From Acidimicrobiia bacterium (GTDB lineage Bacteria; Actinomycetota; Acidimicrobiia; IMCC26256), in the NCBI GenBank assembly GCA_023262065.1, contig JALRDW010000161.1, positions 1-6,115 on the forward strand: a stretch of 6,115 bases of DNA. Direction: 5' to 3'. Each line of letters starts with the position of its first letter. Within the stretch, counting starts at the first letter, position 1. Below are positions 1 through 4,815 of the stretch, piece after piece. The notes under the pieces are model-generated. The model made no database searches and was not told the origin of the DNA. It saw only the letters and a program-made list of their open reading frames with translations. The translations under genes were made by a program, and so were the position numbers.

Positions 1-542
1 TCGCGGTAGCCGAAGGTCCGGGCGTCCTCGAACGCCTCGAAGTCGGCGGCGATGAACCGGAACTCCCAGCCGTCGGCCTGCCGCTGCTCGATGAGGGCGC
101 GCAGCGTGTCGCGGCTGAACTCGCTGGAGGAGTTCTCGAAGCCGTCGGTGATGGTCACGAAGACCACCGACTCGGCCTCCTGGCCTGCGGCCCGACGCGC
201 CCCGGCCTCGGCGTCCGCGAGCGTGATGAGGCGGCCCGTGGCGTCGAGGAGCGGCGTGCCGCCCCGCGGACGGAAGTCGCCATCGCCGAGCTCGGCGATC
301 TCGGCGATCGGTACGCCGTTCGCGATCACCCGGCAGGGCTCCTGGGAGTCGAAGAACGCGAGCGTGACCCGGGTGGGCACGGTCTCGTCGTCCCGCTCCG
401 AGCGGATGAGCTCGTTGAAGCCCCCGATGACGTCGGTGCGCATCGAGGCCATGGAGCCGGACTCGTCGACGAGGACGTACAGGTGGACGGGGGTGGGGCC
501 GGCGGTCCCGCCGCCGGTGGTGTTGGTGGGTTCGGTGTTCAT
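1..542 (-). CDS. VWA-domain protein with intact MIDAS motif (partial, C-terminus outside window)
   Basis: The first 180 residues are present, in a frame open to the window edge. A T/G/P-rich N-terminus (about residues 1-18) leads into a von Willebrand factor A fold. The first beta strand HLYVLVDESGSM carries the metal-ion-dependent adhesion site DxSxS (D26, S28, S30). The remaining MIDAS ligands are T96 in RGGTPLLDATG and D133 in VTITDGFEN, so Mg2+-dependent partner binding should be possible. There is no signal peptide or membrane segment, so it is probably cytosolic. The start at 542 has a strong Shine-Dalgarno (AGGAGGG on the minus strand, 552-558) nine bases away. It is the third gene of a leftward run, 56 bases after the ARPP-1 gene. 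Cytosolic bacterial VWA proteins usually act as assembly or scaffolding partners. What this one binds is not visible from the sequence, but co-transcription makes the two upstream products the first candidates. Confidence 0.9.
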   Translation of the reverse strand, partial: MNTEPTNTTGGGTAGPTPVHLYVLVDESGSMASMRTDVIGGFNELIRSERDDETVPTRVTLAFFDSQEPCRVIANGVPIAEIAELGDGDFRPRGGTPLLDATGRLITLADAEAGARRAAGQEAESVVFVTITDGFENSSSEFSRDTLRALIEQRQADGWEFRFIAADFEAFEDARTFGYR

Positions 543-598
543 GGGGTTGTTCCCTCCTGAGGGGTTGTGGGTGGTGGACAGGCGGCGCTCGTCGCGGA

Positions 599-1540
599 TC
601 ACGCGGCGAGCACCGAGAGGCAGACCAGGCGGTCATCGACCGCGAGGCCCTGGGCCGCGATGCGACCGCTGCGGAACCGGTACTCGGTGCCGAGGCCGAC
701 GCCCGGGGTCGACTCGACCTCGGCCCGCAGGACCCGGCGCAGGAACCGGAGGGCCCGGCTCACGCTGGGCCGCGGTCCGTCGATGCGCTTCGGGACGTCG
801 AGCGCGATGGACGAGATGATCTCGTCCCAGAACGCCGCCAGGGTCTCGGGGCGGTCGAACAGCTCGGCGCTCACGCACCGCTCGCCGATGGCCACGATGA
901 CGCCGGTCTGCATCGGCAGCGGCCGCAGCGTGCGCAGCACGCCGACGGCCCGGTCGATGGCGGCGAGCCGCGGGTCGACGGCGTCGGCGACCGGTAGCGG
1001 CTCGCAGGCGGCGACCAACGAGAAGGTCTCGTCGTCGAGGGACCGCTCGCAGAGCACGTCCTCGACGCCGGCCCACACCGCGCCCTGGTCGACGCGTCGG
1101 AGCGCGTCCCCCTGGACGTACACGGACCGGTTGATGGTGCGCCGGATGCGGCGGGGCACCCGCTGGCCGGCCCGGCGGAACTCCCGGTTCGCCGCACCCC
1201 AGCGTCCCGCCTCGACGCAGGCGACCGGGACGGCGACGCCGACCTCGCCCGGCTGGACGAGCACGGGGACGACCACGGTGCGGTTCTGCCAGCCGCCCTC
1301 GAGGATCTCGCCGTCGGTGAGCAGCACGGGCAACTCGCCGGTGTTCGTGACGAGCAGGGTCGGCACGGAGGCGGCGGGCGCCTCCTCGACGGTGAGCGTG
1401 CCGGCCGCGAACGCACTGGCCGCCGTGTCGTAGGGGAGTGCGGTGGGTCCGTGCCAGTACACGGGGTACAGGGCGACGGGGCCGACGCGCTTCGGGCGGC
1501 CGATGGAGGCGGTCTCGAGGTGGTTGAGGATCGTCGTCAT
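599..1540 (-). CDS. ARPP-1 family protein (DUF6569-like), function unknown
   Basis: A 313-aa protein that I recognise as ARPP-1, a family named for its association with ADP-ribosylglycohydrolase (ARG) and rhodanese-phosphatase superfamily proteins. The conserved features that I recall for the family are all present. These are VPxLLVxNxGxxPVLLxDGE (residues 59-78), the QNR motif (85-87), PVxCVExGRW (105-114), the basic RRAGQRVPRRIRR segment (122-134), DQGAVW (151-156), and the C-terminal QTGVIVAIG strand (211-219). There is no signal peptide or membrane helix, so it should be cytosolic. No biochemical activity is established to my knowledge. The start at 1540 (MTTILNHL) is preceded by a weak GGAG. 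The same frame stays open upstream through the phosphatase gene, but that extension is arginine/proline-rich and is an artefact of high GC. It is the middle gene of the phosphatase/ARPP-1/VWA run, which fits the association that gave the family its name. Confidence 0.88.
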   Translation of the reverse strand: MTTILNHLETASIGRPKRVGPVALYPVYWHGPTALPYDTAASAFAAGTLTVEEAPAASVPTLLVTNTGELPVLLTDGEILEGGWQNRTVVVPVLVQPGEVGVAVPVACVEAGRWGAANREFRRAGQRVPRRIRRTINRSVYVQGDALRRVDQGAVWAGVEDVLCERSLDDETFSLVAACEPLPVADAVDPRLAAIDRAVGVLRTLRPLPMQTGVIVAIGERCVSAELFDRPETLAAFWDEIISSIALDVPKRIDGPRPSVSRALRFLRRVLRAEVESTPGVGLGTEYRFRSGRIAAQGLAVDDRLVCLSVLAA

Positions 1541-1570
1541 GGTGGTGGTTGCTCCGTTTCGTCGGTCGGT

Positions 1571-1592
1571 GGTCGTGGTTGGGTGGTCGGGG
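1571..1592 (-). repeat. C/A-rich leader element, copy 2 (phosphatase/ARPP-1 gap)
   Basis: On the minus strand CCCCGACCACCC, one base, then ACCACGACC lies almost immediately after the phosphatase stop, in the 53-base gap ahead of ARPP-1. It matches 21 of 22-23 positions of copy 1 with a single one-base length difference. A degenerate third version (CCACCACCC, then ACAACCC) lies in the gap ahead of the VWA gene at about 562-577. Confidence 0.5.
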
Positions 1593-1593
1593 A

Positions 1594-2211
1594 TCAGCGC
1601 CGCGGGTCGCTCGGGCGATCGGGCCAGATCGTCGACAGGACGAAGTCCTCGAAGGCGTCGACCGCGTAGACGACCTGGGCGACGGGTCGCGCGGTGGCGA
1701 TCTCGTCGAGCGCCTCGAGCTCGTTCCAGCCGAGCTCGAGGAGGATGCGGAAGAGCGCGCTGGGACCCCGATTCACGGCCATCGCACACGTGACGATCCC
1801 GATCGAGTCGTCGTGCAGCGCGTCGCCCAGCCCCTCGAGGACCGGCGTCCAGAACTCGGCGCCCTTGGCCTCGAGGTCGTCGTCGGTCGGGACGTGGATG
1901 TAGCGGAGGTGCGGTGCGTGCTCGGCGAGGAACTCGCGCTCGTCGGCCTCGATGCGCAGGTCGAGGTACCACTGGGCCCCTGTCGCGAGCCACTGCTCGA
2001 GTCGGGCCCGCTTCGCCACCTCGTCCCAGCCGAGGTCGGCCGTGAGGACGAACCGGTCGGCGACCACGTCGAGGCGGTCGAGGTCGTCCCGGGTGGCGTG
2101 CCAGTGGCGGCCCATGAGCCGGCTCTGGGCTGCGTGGAGGTCGGCCGTGCGCTCGATCCACGAGGCGGCGGCGTCGGTGGCGGGGCTGGTGATGCTCGGG
2201 GTCTTGGTCAT
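1594..2211 (-). CDS. Dual-specificity phosphatase-like protein (rhodanese/phosphatase superfamily) with variant P-loop
   Basis: A 205-aa cytosolic protein. Residues 140-153 (VTCAMAVNRGPSAL) contain the CX5R phosphatase signature, with nucleophile C142 and phosphate-binding R148. The acidic cluster D110-D112 in HVPTDDD lies about 32 residues upstream of the cysteine, the usual place for the general acid of dual-specificity phosphatases. The YLDLR strand (82-86) and a helical C-terminus with ARPVAQVVYAVDAFEDF (174-190) also fit this fold. From memory, related actinobacterial proteins read HCHMGxNRGPS. Here both histidines and the glycine are replaced (T141, A143, A145), so activity may be reduced or the substrate unusual. 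The start at 2211 (MTKTPS) is chosen over an in-frame ATG at 2289 because AGAGGA (minus strand, 2219-2224) is seven bases upstream and the longer form would cross the predicted promoter. It is the first gene of the leftward run, and the name of the ARPP-1 family next door predicts exactly this neighbour. Confidence 0.82.
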   Translation of the reverse strand: MTKTPSITSPATDAAASWIERTADLHAAQSRLMGRHWHATRDDLDRLDVVADRFVLTADLGWDEVAKRARLEQWLATGAQWYLDLRIEADEREFLAEHAPHLRYIHVPTDDDLEAKGAEFWTPVLEGLGDALHDDSIGIVTCAMAVNRGPSALFRILLELGWNELEALDEIATARPVAQVVYAVDAFEDFVLSTIWPDRPSDPRR

Positions 2212-2240
2212 GGCGTCGTCCTCTCGTCCTCGTGGGCTCG

Positions 2241-2263
2241 GGTCGTGGTGCGGGTGGTCGGGG
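2241..2263 (-). repeat. C/A-rich leader element, copy 1 (phosphatase leader)
   Basis: On the minus strand this reads CCCCGACCACCC, then two bases, then ACCACGACC, inside the predicted untranslated leader of the phosphatase gene. The same 12-mer and 9-mer, separated by one base, recur ahead of the ARPP-1 gene. It ends 29 bases upstream of the phosphatase start, so it is not the Shine-Dalgarno site. Confidence 0.5.
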
Positions 2264-2275
2264 TGCACCTGTTCA

Positions 2276-2302
2276 AACGCTCGGATCAAAGGAATTATTC
2301 CC
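2276..2302 (-). promoter_or_regulatory. Candidate SigR/SigH-type ECF promoter for the phosphatase/ARPP-1/VWA operon
   Basis: On the minus strand GGGAAT (2302-2297) is followed after exactly 18 bases by GTT (2278-2276). This matches the GGGAAT-N18-GTT consensus known for Streptomyces SigR and the related mycobacterial SigH. Transcription would begin near 2268, leaving an untranslated leader of about 57 bases before the start at 2211. The -35 element overlaps an 11-bp dyad. A poorer housekeeping-type promoter (TTATGA, 18 bases, AATAAT; 2323-2294) can also be drawn here. The motif is seen directly; its use by an ECF sigma factor is inferred. Confidence 0.6.
2291..2301. repeat. 11-bp perfect inverted repeat
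   Basis: GGAAT-T-ATTCC is a perfect dyad around a single central T. It overlaps the -35 region of the leftward promoter and lies in the AT-richer part of the divergent region. It could be an operator half-site pair. It could equally be a by-product of the GGGAAT -35 sequence, since no second copy of the whole dyad is visible. Confidence 0.4.
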
Positions 2303-2377
2303 GACTATGTCTCATTTTCATAATCTGTGGTGTTGGAAGGCACAGTACAGAGGGGGTCGGACATGGTCCCTGTGGGG

Positions 2378-2413
2378 TTGGGATCCGCATTGGGAACCAT
2401 TAGGGATAGAGAT
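2378..2413 (+). repeat. Three direct repeats T(T/A)GGGA with 12-bp period
   Basis: TTGGGA at 2378-2383, TTGGGA at 2390-2395 and TAGGGA at 2402-2407 recur exactly every 12 bases. The spacer of the first copy (TCCGCA) loosely resembles that of the second (ACCATT). The array covers the -35 region of the rightward promoter, so it may be a binding array for a regulator. The 12-base period is a little more than one helical turn. Confidence 0.45.
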
Positions 2414-2418
2414 ATGTT
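2392..2418 (+). promoter_or_regulatory. Candidate SigR/SigH-type ECF promoter for the rightward unit
   Basis: GGGAAC (2392-2397), then exactly 18 bases, then GTT (2416-2418) matches the SigR/SigH consensus with the same spacing as the leftward copy. Transcription would begin near 2426, about 28 bases before the start at 2454. GTTCCC (2416-2421) is also the inverse complement of GGGAAC, so the two elements form a 6-bp dyad with an 18-base centre. A housekeeping-type promoter overlaps (TTGGGA 2390-2395, 17 bases, TATGTT 2413-2418), and the sequence cannot decide between the two. Confidence 0.55.
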
Positions 2419-2453
2419 CCCGGCTCCAAGGGGCCGGTGGTAGGGTCCCGGGC

Positions 2454-3131
2454 ATGGAGACCACCGCCAGGGACCTCGCCAGGGTCGAACGCCGCCTCCG
2501 GGAGGCCCGGGACTACAGCGACGGCTACGCCAAGTTGCTGCTGCACTCGGCCCGCAAGGTCCTCGCCGAGAGTGGCTTCGACCTGACCGAGGAGGATCGA
2601 CGGATCCCGATCGACGCCCCGGCCGTCGAGGCCCAGATCGCCCATTTCACGGACCGCCCGGCCTCCGAGCGACGCCCCCGCTCGTCGACGGCCACGAACT
2701 ACGCCGAGAACTGGCGACGCTTCGCCCGCTGGACCCGCGAGTACCTCCAGGCGGAGGCGGCCGGCGAGGAGGACCTCTACCTGCACAAGCTCGGGGTCAG
2801 GGCCCCGAAACGGGCTCGTCGGTCCTCGCCGGCGATGGTGGACGATTCCGACTGGGACCTGGCCGACGAGGAGTGGGACCTCGACATCGAGTCGGCCCGG
2901 GTCGAATCAGCCGTCCAGGCGATGCGTGGCGGGCCACGGCGGTCGCAGTCCTTCTCGCTGGCTGCGCCGCTCTACTCCTACCCGGCGGCCCGGGAGACCG
3001 CGGAGCCCGGGGAGACCCGGGTCATCACGGTGCGCACGTCCTTCGGGCCGTACCGGATGGAGCTCCCGCAGTCGCTGCGGGCCGAGGACGCGGCCCGTAT
3101 CGCCCGAGCGGTCCTGCGCCTCGTCGACTGA
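2454..3131 (+). CDS. Uncharacterised 225-aa protein
   Basis: I do not recognise a named family. The N-terminal half is helical and charged. A short helix pair (residues 1-40) is followed by a segment around 58-98 with SSTATNYAENWRRFARWTREYL (positions 77-98). This superficially resembles the helical core-binding domain of tyrosine recombinases, but no catalytic domain follows. A basic stretch (PKRARR, 118-123) gives way to an acidic tryptophan-rich segment (DDSDWDLADEEWDLDIE, 130-146). A compact C-terminal part, ITVRTSFGPYRMELP (191-205) with a final helix to residue 225, looks like two strands plus a helix. No signal peptide or membrane segment is seen, so it should be cytosolic and might bind nucleic acid. 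The start at 2454 is the first ATG after the predicted promoter; the Shine-Dalgarno is weak (TAGGG, 2441-2445). A zinc-ribbon gene follows 70 bases downstream. It is divergent from the phosphatase/ARPP-1/VWA operon and shares its promoter region. Confidence 0.78.
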   Translation: METTARDLARVERRLREARDYSDGYAKLLLHSARKVLAESGFDLTEEDRRIPIDAPAVEAQIAHFTDRPASERRPRSSTATNYAENWRRFARWTREYLQAEAAGEEDLYLHKLGVRAPKRARRSSPAMVDDSDWDLADEEWDLDIESARVESAVQAMRGGPRRSQSFSLAAPLYSYPAARETAEPGETRVITVRTSFGPYRMELPQSLRAEDAARIARAVLRLVD

Positions 3132-3137
3132 GCGTGT

Positions 3138-3154
3138 CCGACCCCGGTGGTCGG
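3138..3154. terminator. Small hairpin just after the stop codon (weak or partial terminator)
   Basis: CCGACC (3138-3143) and GGTCGG (3149-3154) form a perfect 6-bp stem with a 5-base loop, beginning six bases after the stop of the 225-aa gene. No T-tract follows, so it is at most a weak terminator or a 3'-end stabilising structure between this gene and the zinc-ribbon gene. Confidence 0.3.
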
Positions 3155-3201
3155 CTGCAGTTGCCGGTGCATGAGGGCCCGGCGCGACCCGTGGAGGTCC
3201 G

Positions 3202-3351
3202 ATGAGCGACCACTGTCCGGTGTGCGGCGAGACCGTCTTCGACGACTGGGACTACTGCCCGGCCTGCGACCACCCGTACGACGAGGACGAGGACGAGGGC
3301 ACCGATGATCCCGACGACGACGAGGACCCTGACGACGAGGTCGTCTGGTAG
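3202..3351 (+). CDS. 49-aa zinc-ribbon protein with acidic tail
   Basis: The protein begins MSDHCPVCGE and has two CxxC knuckles: C5/C8 and C19/C22 (YCPACDH). Their ten-residue separation is typical of a small rubredoxin-like zinc ribbon that binds one Zn2+ through four cysteines. From residue 27 to the end the chain is almost entirely Asp/Glu with a few Pro/Gly, ending in VVW. GGAGG at 3193-3197, four bases upstream, supports the start. Its role is unknown; such small proteins are often partners of larger enzymes or metal/redox-responsive adaptors. It follows the 225-aa gene by 70 bases on the same strand and is probably co-transcribed, though a small hairpin lies between. The next gene converges from the other strand with only 13 bases between the two stops. 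Tandem Asp/Glu codons make the tail low-complexity, but both CxxC pairs and the Shine-Dalgarno argue that it is real. Confidence 0.8.
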   Translation: MSDHCPVCGETVFDDWDYCPACDHPYDEDEDEGTDDPDDDEDPDDEVVW

Positions 3352-3364
3352 CGGCGCTCCGCCG

Positions 3365-3928
3365 TCAACCCTCGATGGCGCGCAGCTGCACGACGAACCA
3401 GAGCGCCTCGTCCGGCGCGATCGCCGGCGTGGGTGACTGCGGTCCGTAGGCGAGGTCGGACGGGATGCCCAACAGACGGGTCCCGCCGACCTGCATCCCG
3501 ACCAGGCCCTCGGACCAGCCCTGGATCACCTGGTTCAAGCCGAACGTCGCGGTGTCGCCGGTCCCGTACGACGCGTCGAACACCTTGCCCGTCGAGCACG
3601 ACACGCCGATGTAGTCGACCGTGACGGTCGACTCCGCCGTGGTCGCGGCCCCGGTGCCGGGGACGAGGTCCCGGACCACGAGTTCGGTCGGTGCCGGCCC
3701 GACGTCGATCGGTACCTCGGGGGCCCCCTCGGGCAGGGGATCGACCCGGGCCACGCAGGGCTTGCCCTTGGCCGAGCCGGCCTCGGCGCTCGCCGCCGTG
3801 GTCGTGGACGGGGCCGAGTCGGAGGACGACCCGCCCCCGCAGGCGGCGAATCCGACGCCCCCGACCATCGCGGCGAGGACACCCGCCACCACGTACCGCT
3901 GCCACTGCGAGTTCCTGCGTCGCGCCAT
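3365..3928 (-). CDS. FKBP-type peptidyl-prolyl cis-trans isomerase, exported lipoprotein
   Basis: A 187-aa protein with a basic N-terminus (MARRRNSQWQR), a hydrophobic segment (13-26) and a lipobox FAAC ending at C30, followed by G/S/T-rich linker. It should therefore be lipidated and anchored on the outer face of the membrane. Residues 81-187 form one complete FKBP domain. The residues equivalent to the FKBP12 active site are all visible: Y106, F117, D118, F129, V134, I135, W138, Y161 and F178. It should catalyse prolyl isomerisation and so help exported proteins fold. Two cysteines outside the lipobox (C58 and C111) could form a disulfide. The start at 3928 lacks a Shine-Dalgarno, but TACCGT sits six bases upstream, the layout expected for a leaderless transcript. 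It is converging with the zinc-ribbon gene and divergent from the next gene, so it is probably monocistronic. Confidence 0.95.
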   Translation of the reverse strand: MARRRNSQWQRYVVAGVLAAMVGGVGFAACGGGSSSDSAPSTTTAASAEAGSAKGKPCVARVDPLPEGAPEVPIDVGPAPTELVVRDLVPGTGAATTAESTVTVDYIGVSCSTGKVFDASYGTGDTATFGLNQVIQGWSEGLVGMQVGGTRLLGIPSDLAYGPQSPTPAIAPDEALWFVVQLRAIEG

Positions 3929-3934
3929 GGCGGC

Positions 3935-3940
3935 ACGGTA
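3935..3940 (-). promoter_or_regulatory. Possible -10 element for a leaderless FKBP transcript
   Basis: TACCGT on the minus strand fits the TAnnnT pattern common in actinobacterial -10 elements and ends six bases before the ATG, so transcription would begin at or next to the start codon. That would explain the missing Shine-Dalgarno. No convincing -35 is seen. The rest of the divergent gap (3941-4073) shows no clear promoter for the rightward genes. Confidence 0.35.
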
Positions 3941-4073
3941 GCCGGAACCCCTGCCGGGCCGACGTCGCCCGGACCGTGTCCGACCCCCCGGCGATCCTGC
4001 CGTGCGACCGTCCGGGCGGAGCCCCGCATCGGCCGGTCGCCGTCAGTGACTGATGAGGGAGCAGGGCAGGGCG

Positions 4074-4199
4074 ATGTTCTTCGACTGGGTGCGGATCGTG
4101 TTCGCAGCGATCCTGTTCGTGGTCATGGTGATCATGCTCGGCGTCGCGTTCATCGTGATCGTGCCGCTCGTCCTCGTGTTCCTCGTCTTCCTGATCTGA
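4074..4199 (+). CDS. 41-aa hydrophobic membrane peptide
   Basis: The peptide begins MFFDWVRIVF, followed by about 30 almost uninterrupted hydrophobic residues (8-41: I, V, L, F, M and A, with one G and one P), ending directly at the stop. One long or two very short membrane-spanning helices are possible; P31 could kink or separate them. I know of no family for it. The start at 4074 has a purine-rich AGGG seven bases upstream. An in-frame ATG at 4053 would add seven residues but lacks a ribosome site, and a stop just before it closes the frame. It precedes the NYN gene by 44 bases on the same strand, so the two are probably one transcript. The regular hydrophobic codon pattern supports coding, but a short peptide cannot be proven from one sequence. 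Confidence 0.55.
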   Translation: MFFDWVRIVFAAILFVVMVIMLGVAFIVIVPLVLVFLVFLI

Positions 4200-4243
4200 C
4201 ACGACCCTCGGTCCCACCGGACCCGACCTCGGAGGCATCTCCC

Positions 4244-4759
4244 ATGAACAGGATCATCGATCTCACGACCGGTACCGTCACCGTCGAGCGTTCGCCCGAC
4301 GCGCGAGGACGCACGCTGCACCTCGTCGACATCGAGAACCTCTCCGGCGGCCCGCGTCGAACGCCCGACGAACATCTCGCCGCCTATCGCACCTACGAAC
4401 GTCGGGCCGAGGTGCGTCCGGGCGATCACGTCGTCGTCGCTGCGTGTGGACTCGTCATGGACGCGCTCGCGTTCAGGCTCCCGCCCGGCATCTCGGTGCG
4501 CAAGGCGAACGGGGTCGATGGTGCCGACCGCGCGCTCCTCTCGGTCGACACGCCCGAGCGCATCGCCCAGCGCTACGAGCGGCTCGTCATCGGGAGCGGC
4601 GATGGGGGGTTCCTGGGGCTCGCACATGCGGCGCAGGCACTCGGTGTCCACGTCGTCATGCTGAGTGGGCGTGGCAGGCGCTCCGTGGTGTTGAGCGGGA
4701 AGGGCTTCGGCATCCGCACGCTCGGTCCGCTCGACCATGAGCTCGGTCTGATCGTCTGA
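4244..4759 (+). CDS. NYN-domain (PIN-like fold) putative ribonuclease
   Basis: A 171-aa cytosolic protein. After a 23-residue lead it shows the NYN/PIN-like pattern: strand TLHLVDIENL (24-33, acidic D29 and E31, with N32), strand HVVVAAC (62-68), strand SVRKANGVDGADRALL (84-99, D92 and D95), strand LVIGSGDGGFLGLA (114-127, D120), and strand GVHVVMLSG (134-142). The spaced acidic residues D29, D95 and D120 are the expected metal-binding set of PIN-superfamily RNases, so Mg2+-dependent RNA cleavage is likely but not shown. GGAGG at 4231-4235, eight bases upstream, fixes the start at 4244; the frame is open further upstream, but that part overlaps the membrane-peptide gene and looks non-coding. 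No antitoxin-like partner is adjacent, so this is probably not a toxin-antitoxin pair. Confidence 0.85.
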   Translation: MNRIIDLTTGTVTVERSPDARGRTLHLVDIENLSGGPRRTPDEHLAAYRTYERRAEVRPGDHVVVAACGLVMDALAFRLPPGISVRKANGVDGADRALLSVDTPERIAQRYERLVIGSGDGGFLGLAHAAQALGVHVVMLSGRGRRSVVLSGKGFGIRTLGPLDHELGLIV

Positions 4760-4773
4760 CCGCTCGGCCAGCC

Positions 4774-4800
4774 GCGGGTACGGGGCCCGCCCGCTGCGGG
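4774..4800. terminator. GC-rich alternating hairpins between converging genes
   Basis: GCGGG (4774-4778), CCCGC (4786-4790) and GCGGG (4796-4800) lie in the 56-base gap between the converging NYN and DUF1003 genes. The central block can pair with either outer one. There is no T-tract, so a bidirectional terminator is only a guess from its position and the stem strength. Confidence 0.3.
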
Positions 4801-4815
4801 ACGACCTGCGGCCGC

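Noticed and set aside
52..1433. Long plus-strand frames across the VWA and ARPP-1 genes
   Set aside because: They are Ser/Arg/Thr-rich mirror frames of convincing minus-strand genes and have no domain content of their own.
1541..2161. N-terminal extension of the ARPP-1 frame through the phosphatase gene, suggesting a fusion
   Set aside because: The extension is low-complexity Arg/Pro/Gly, overlaps the phosphatase gene in another frame, and lacks a ribosome site. The known ARPP-1 region begins near MTTILNHL.
3944..3966. GGAAC followed by CGTC as an ECF-type promoter for the membrane-peptide/NYN genes
   Set aside because: The spacer is only 14 bases, shorter than usual, and the predicted start would lie about 100 bases from the gene.
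4046..4243. GTG start at 4046 extending the NYN protein by 66 residues
   Set aside because: It overlaps the membrane-peptide gene. The extension looks like random GC-rich translation, and GGAGG is properly placed before the ATG at 4244.
4074..4759. Toxin-antitoxin pair made of a small gene plus a PIN-like nuclease
   Set aside because: The upstream peptide is a membrane helix, not a DNA-binding antitoxin, and NYN proteins of this kind are commonly found outside toxin-antitoxin systems.
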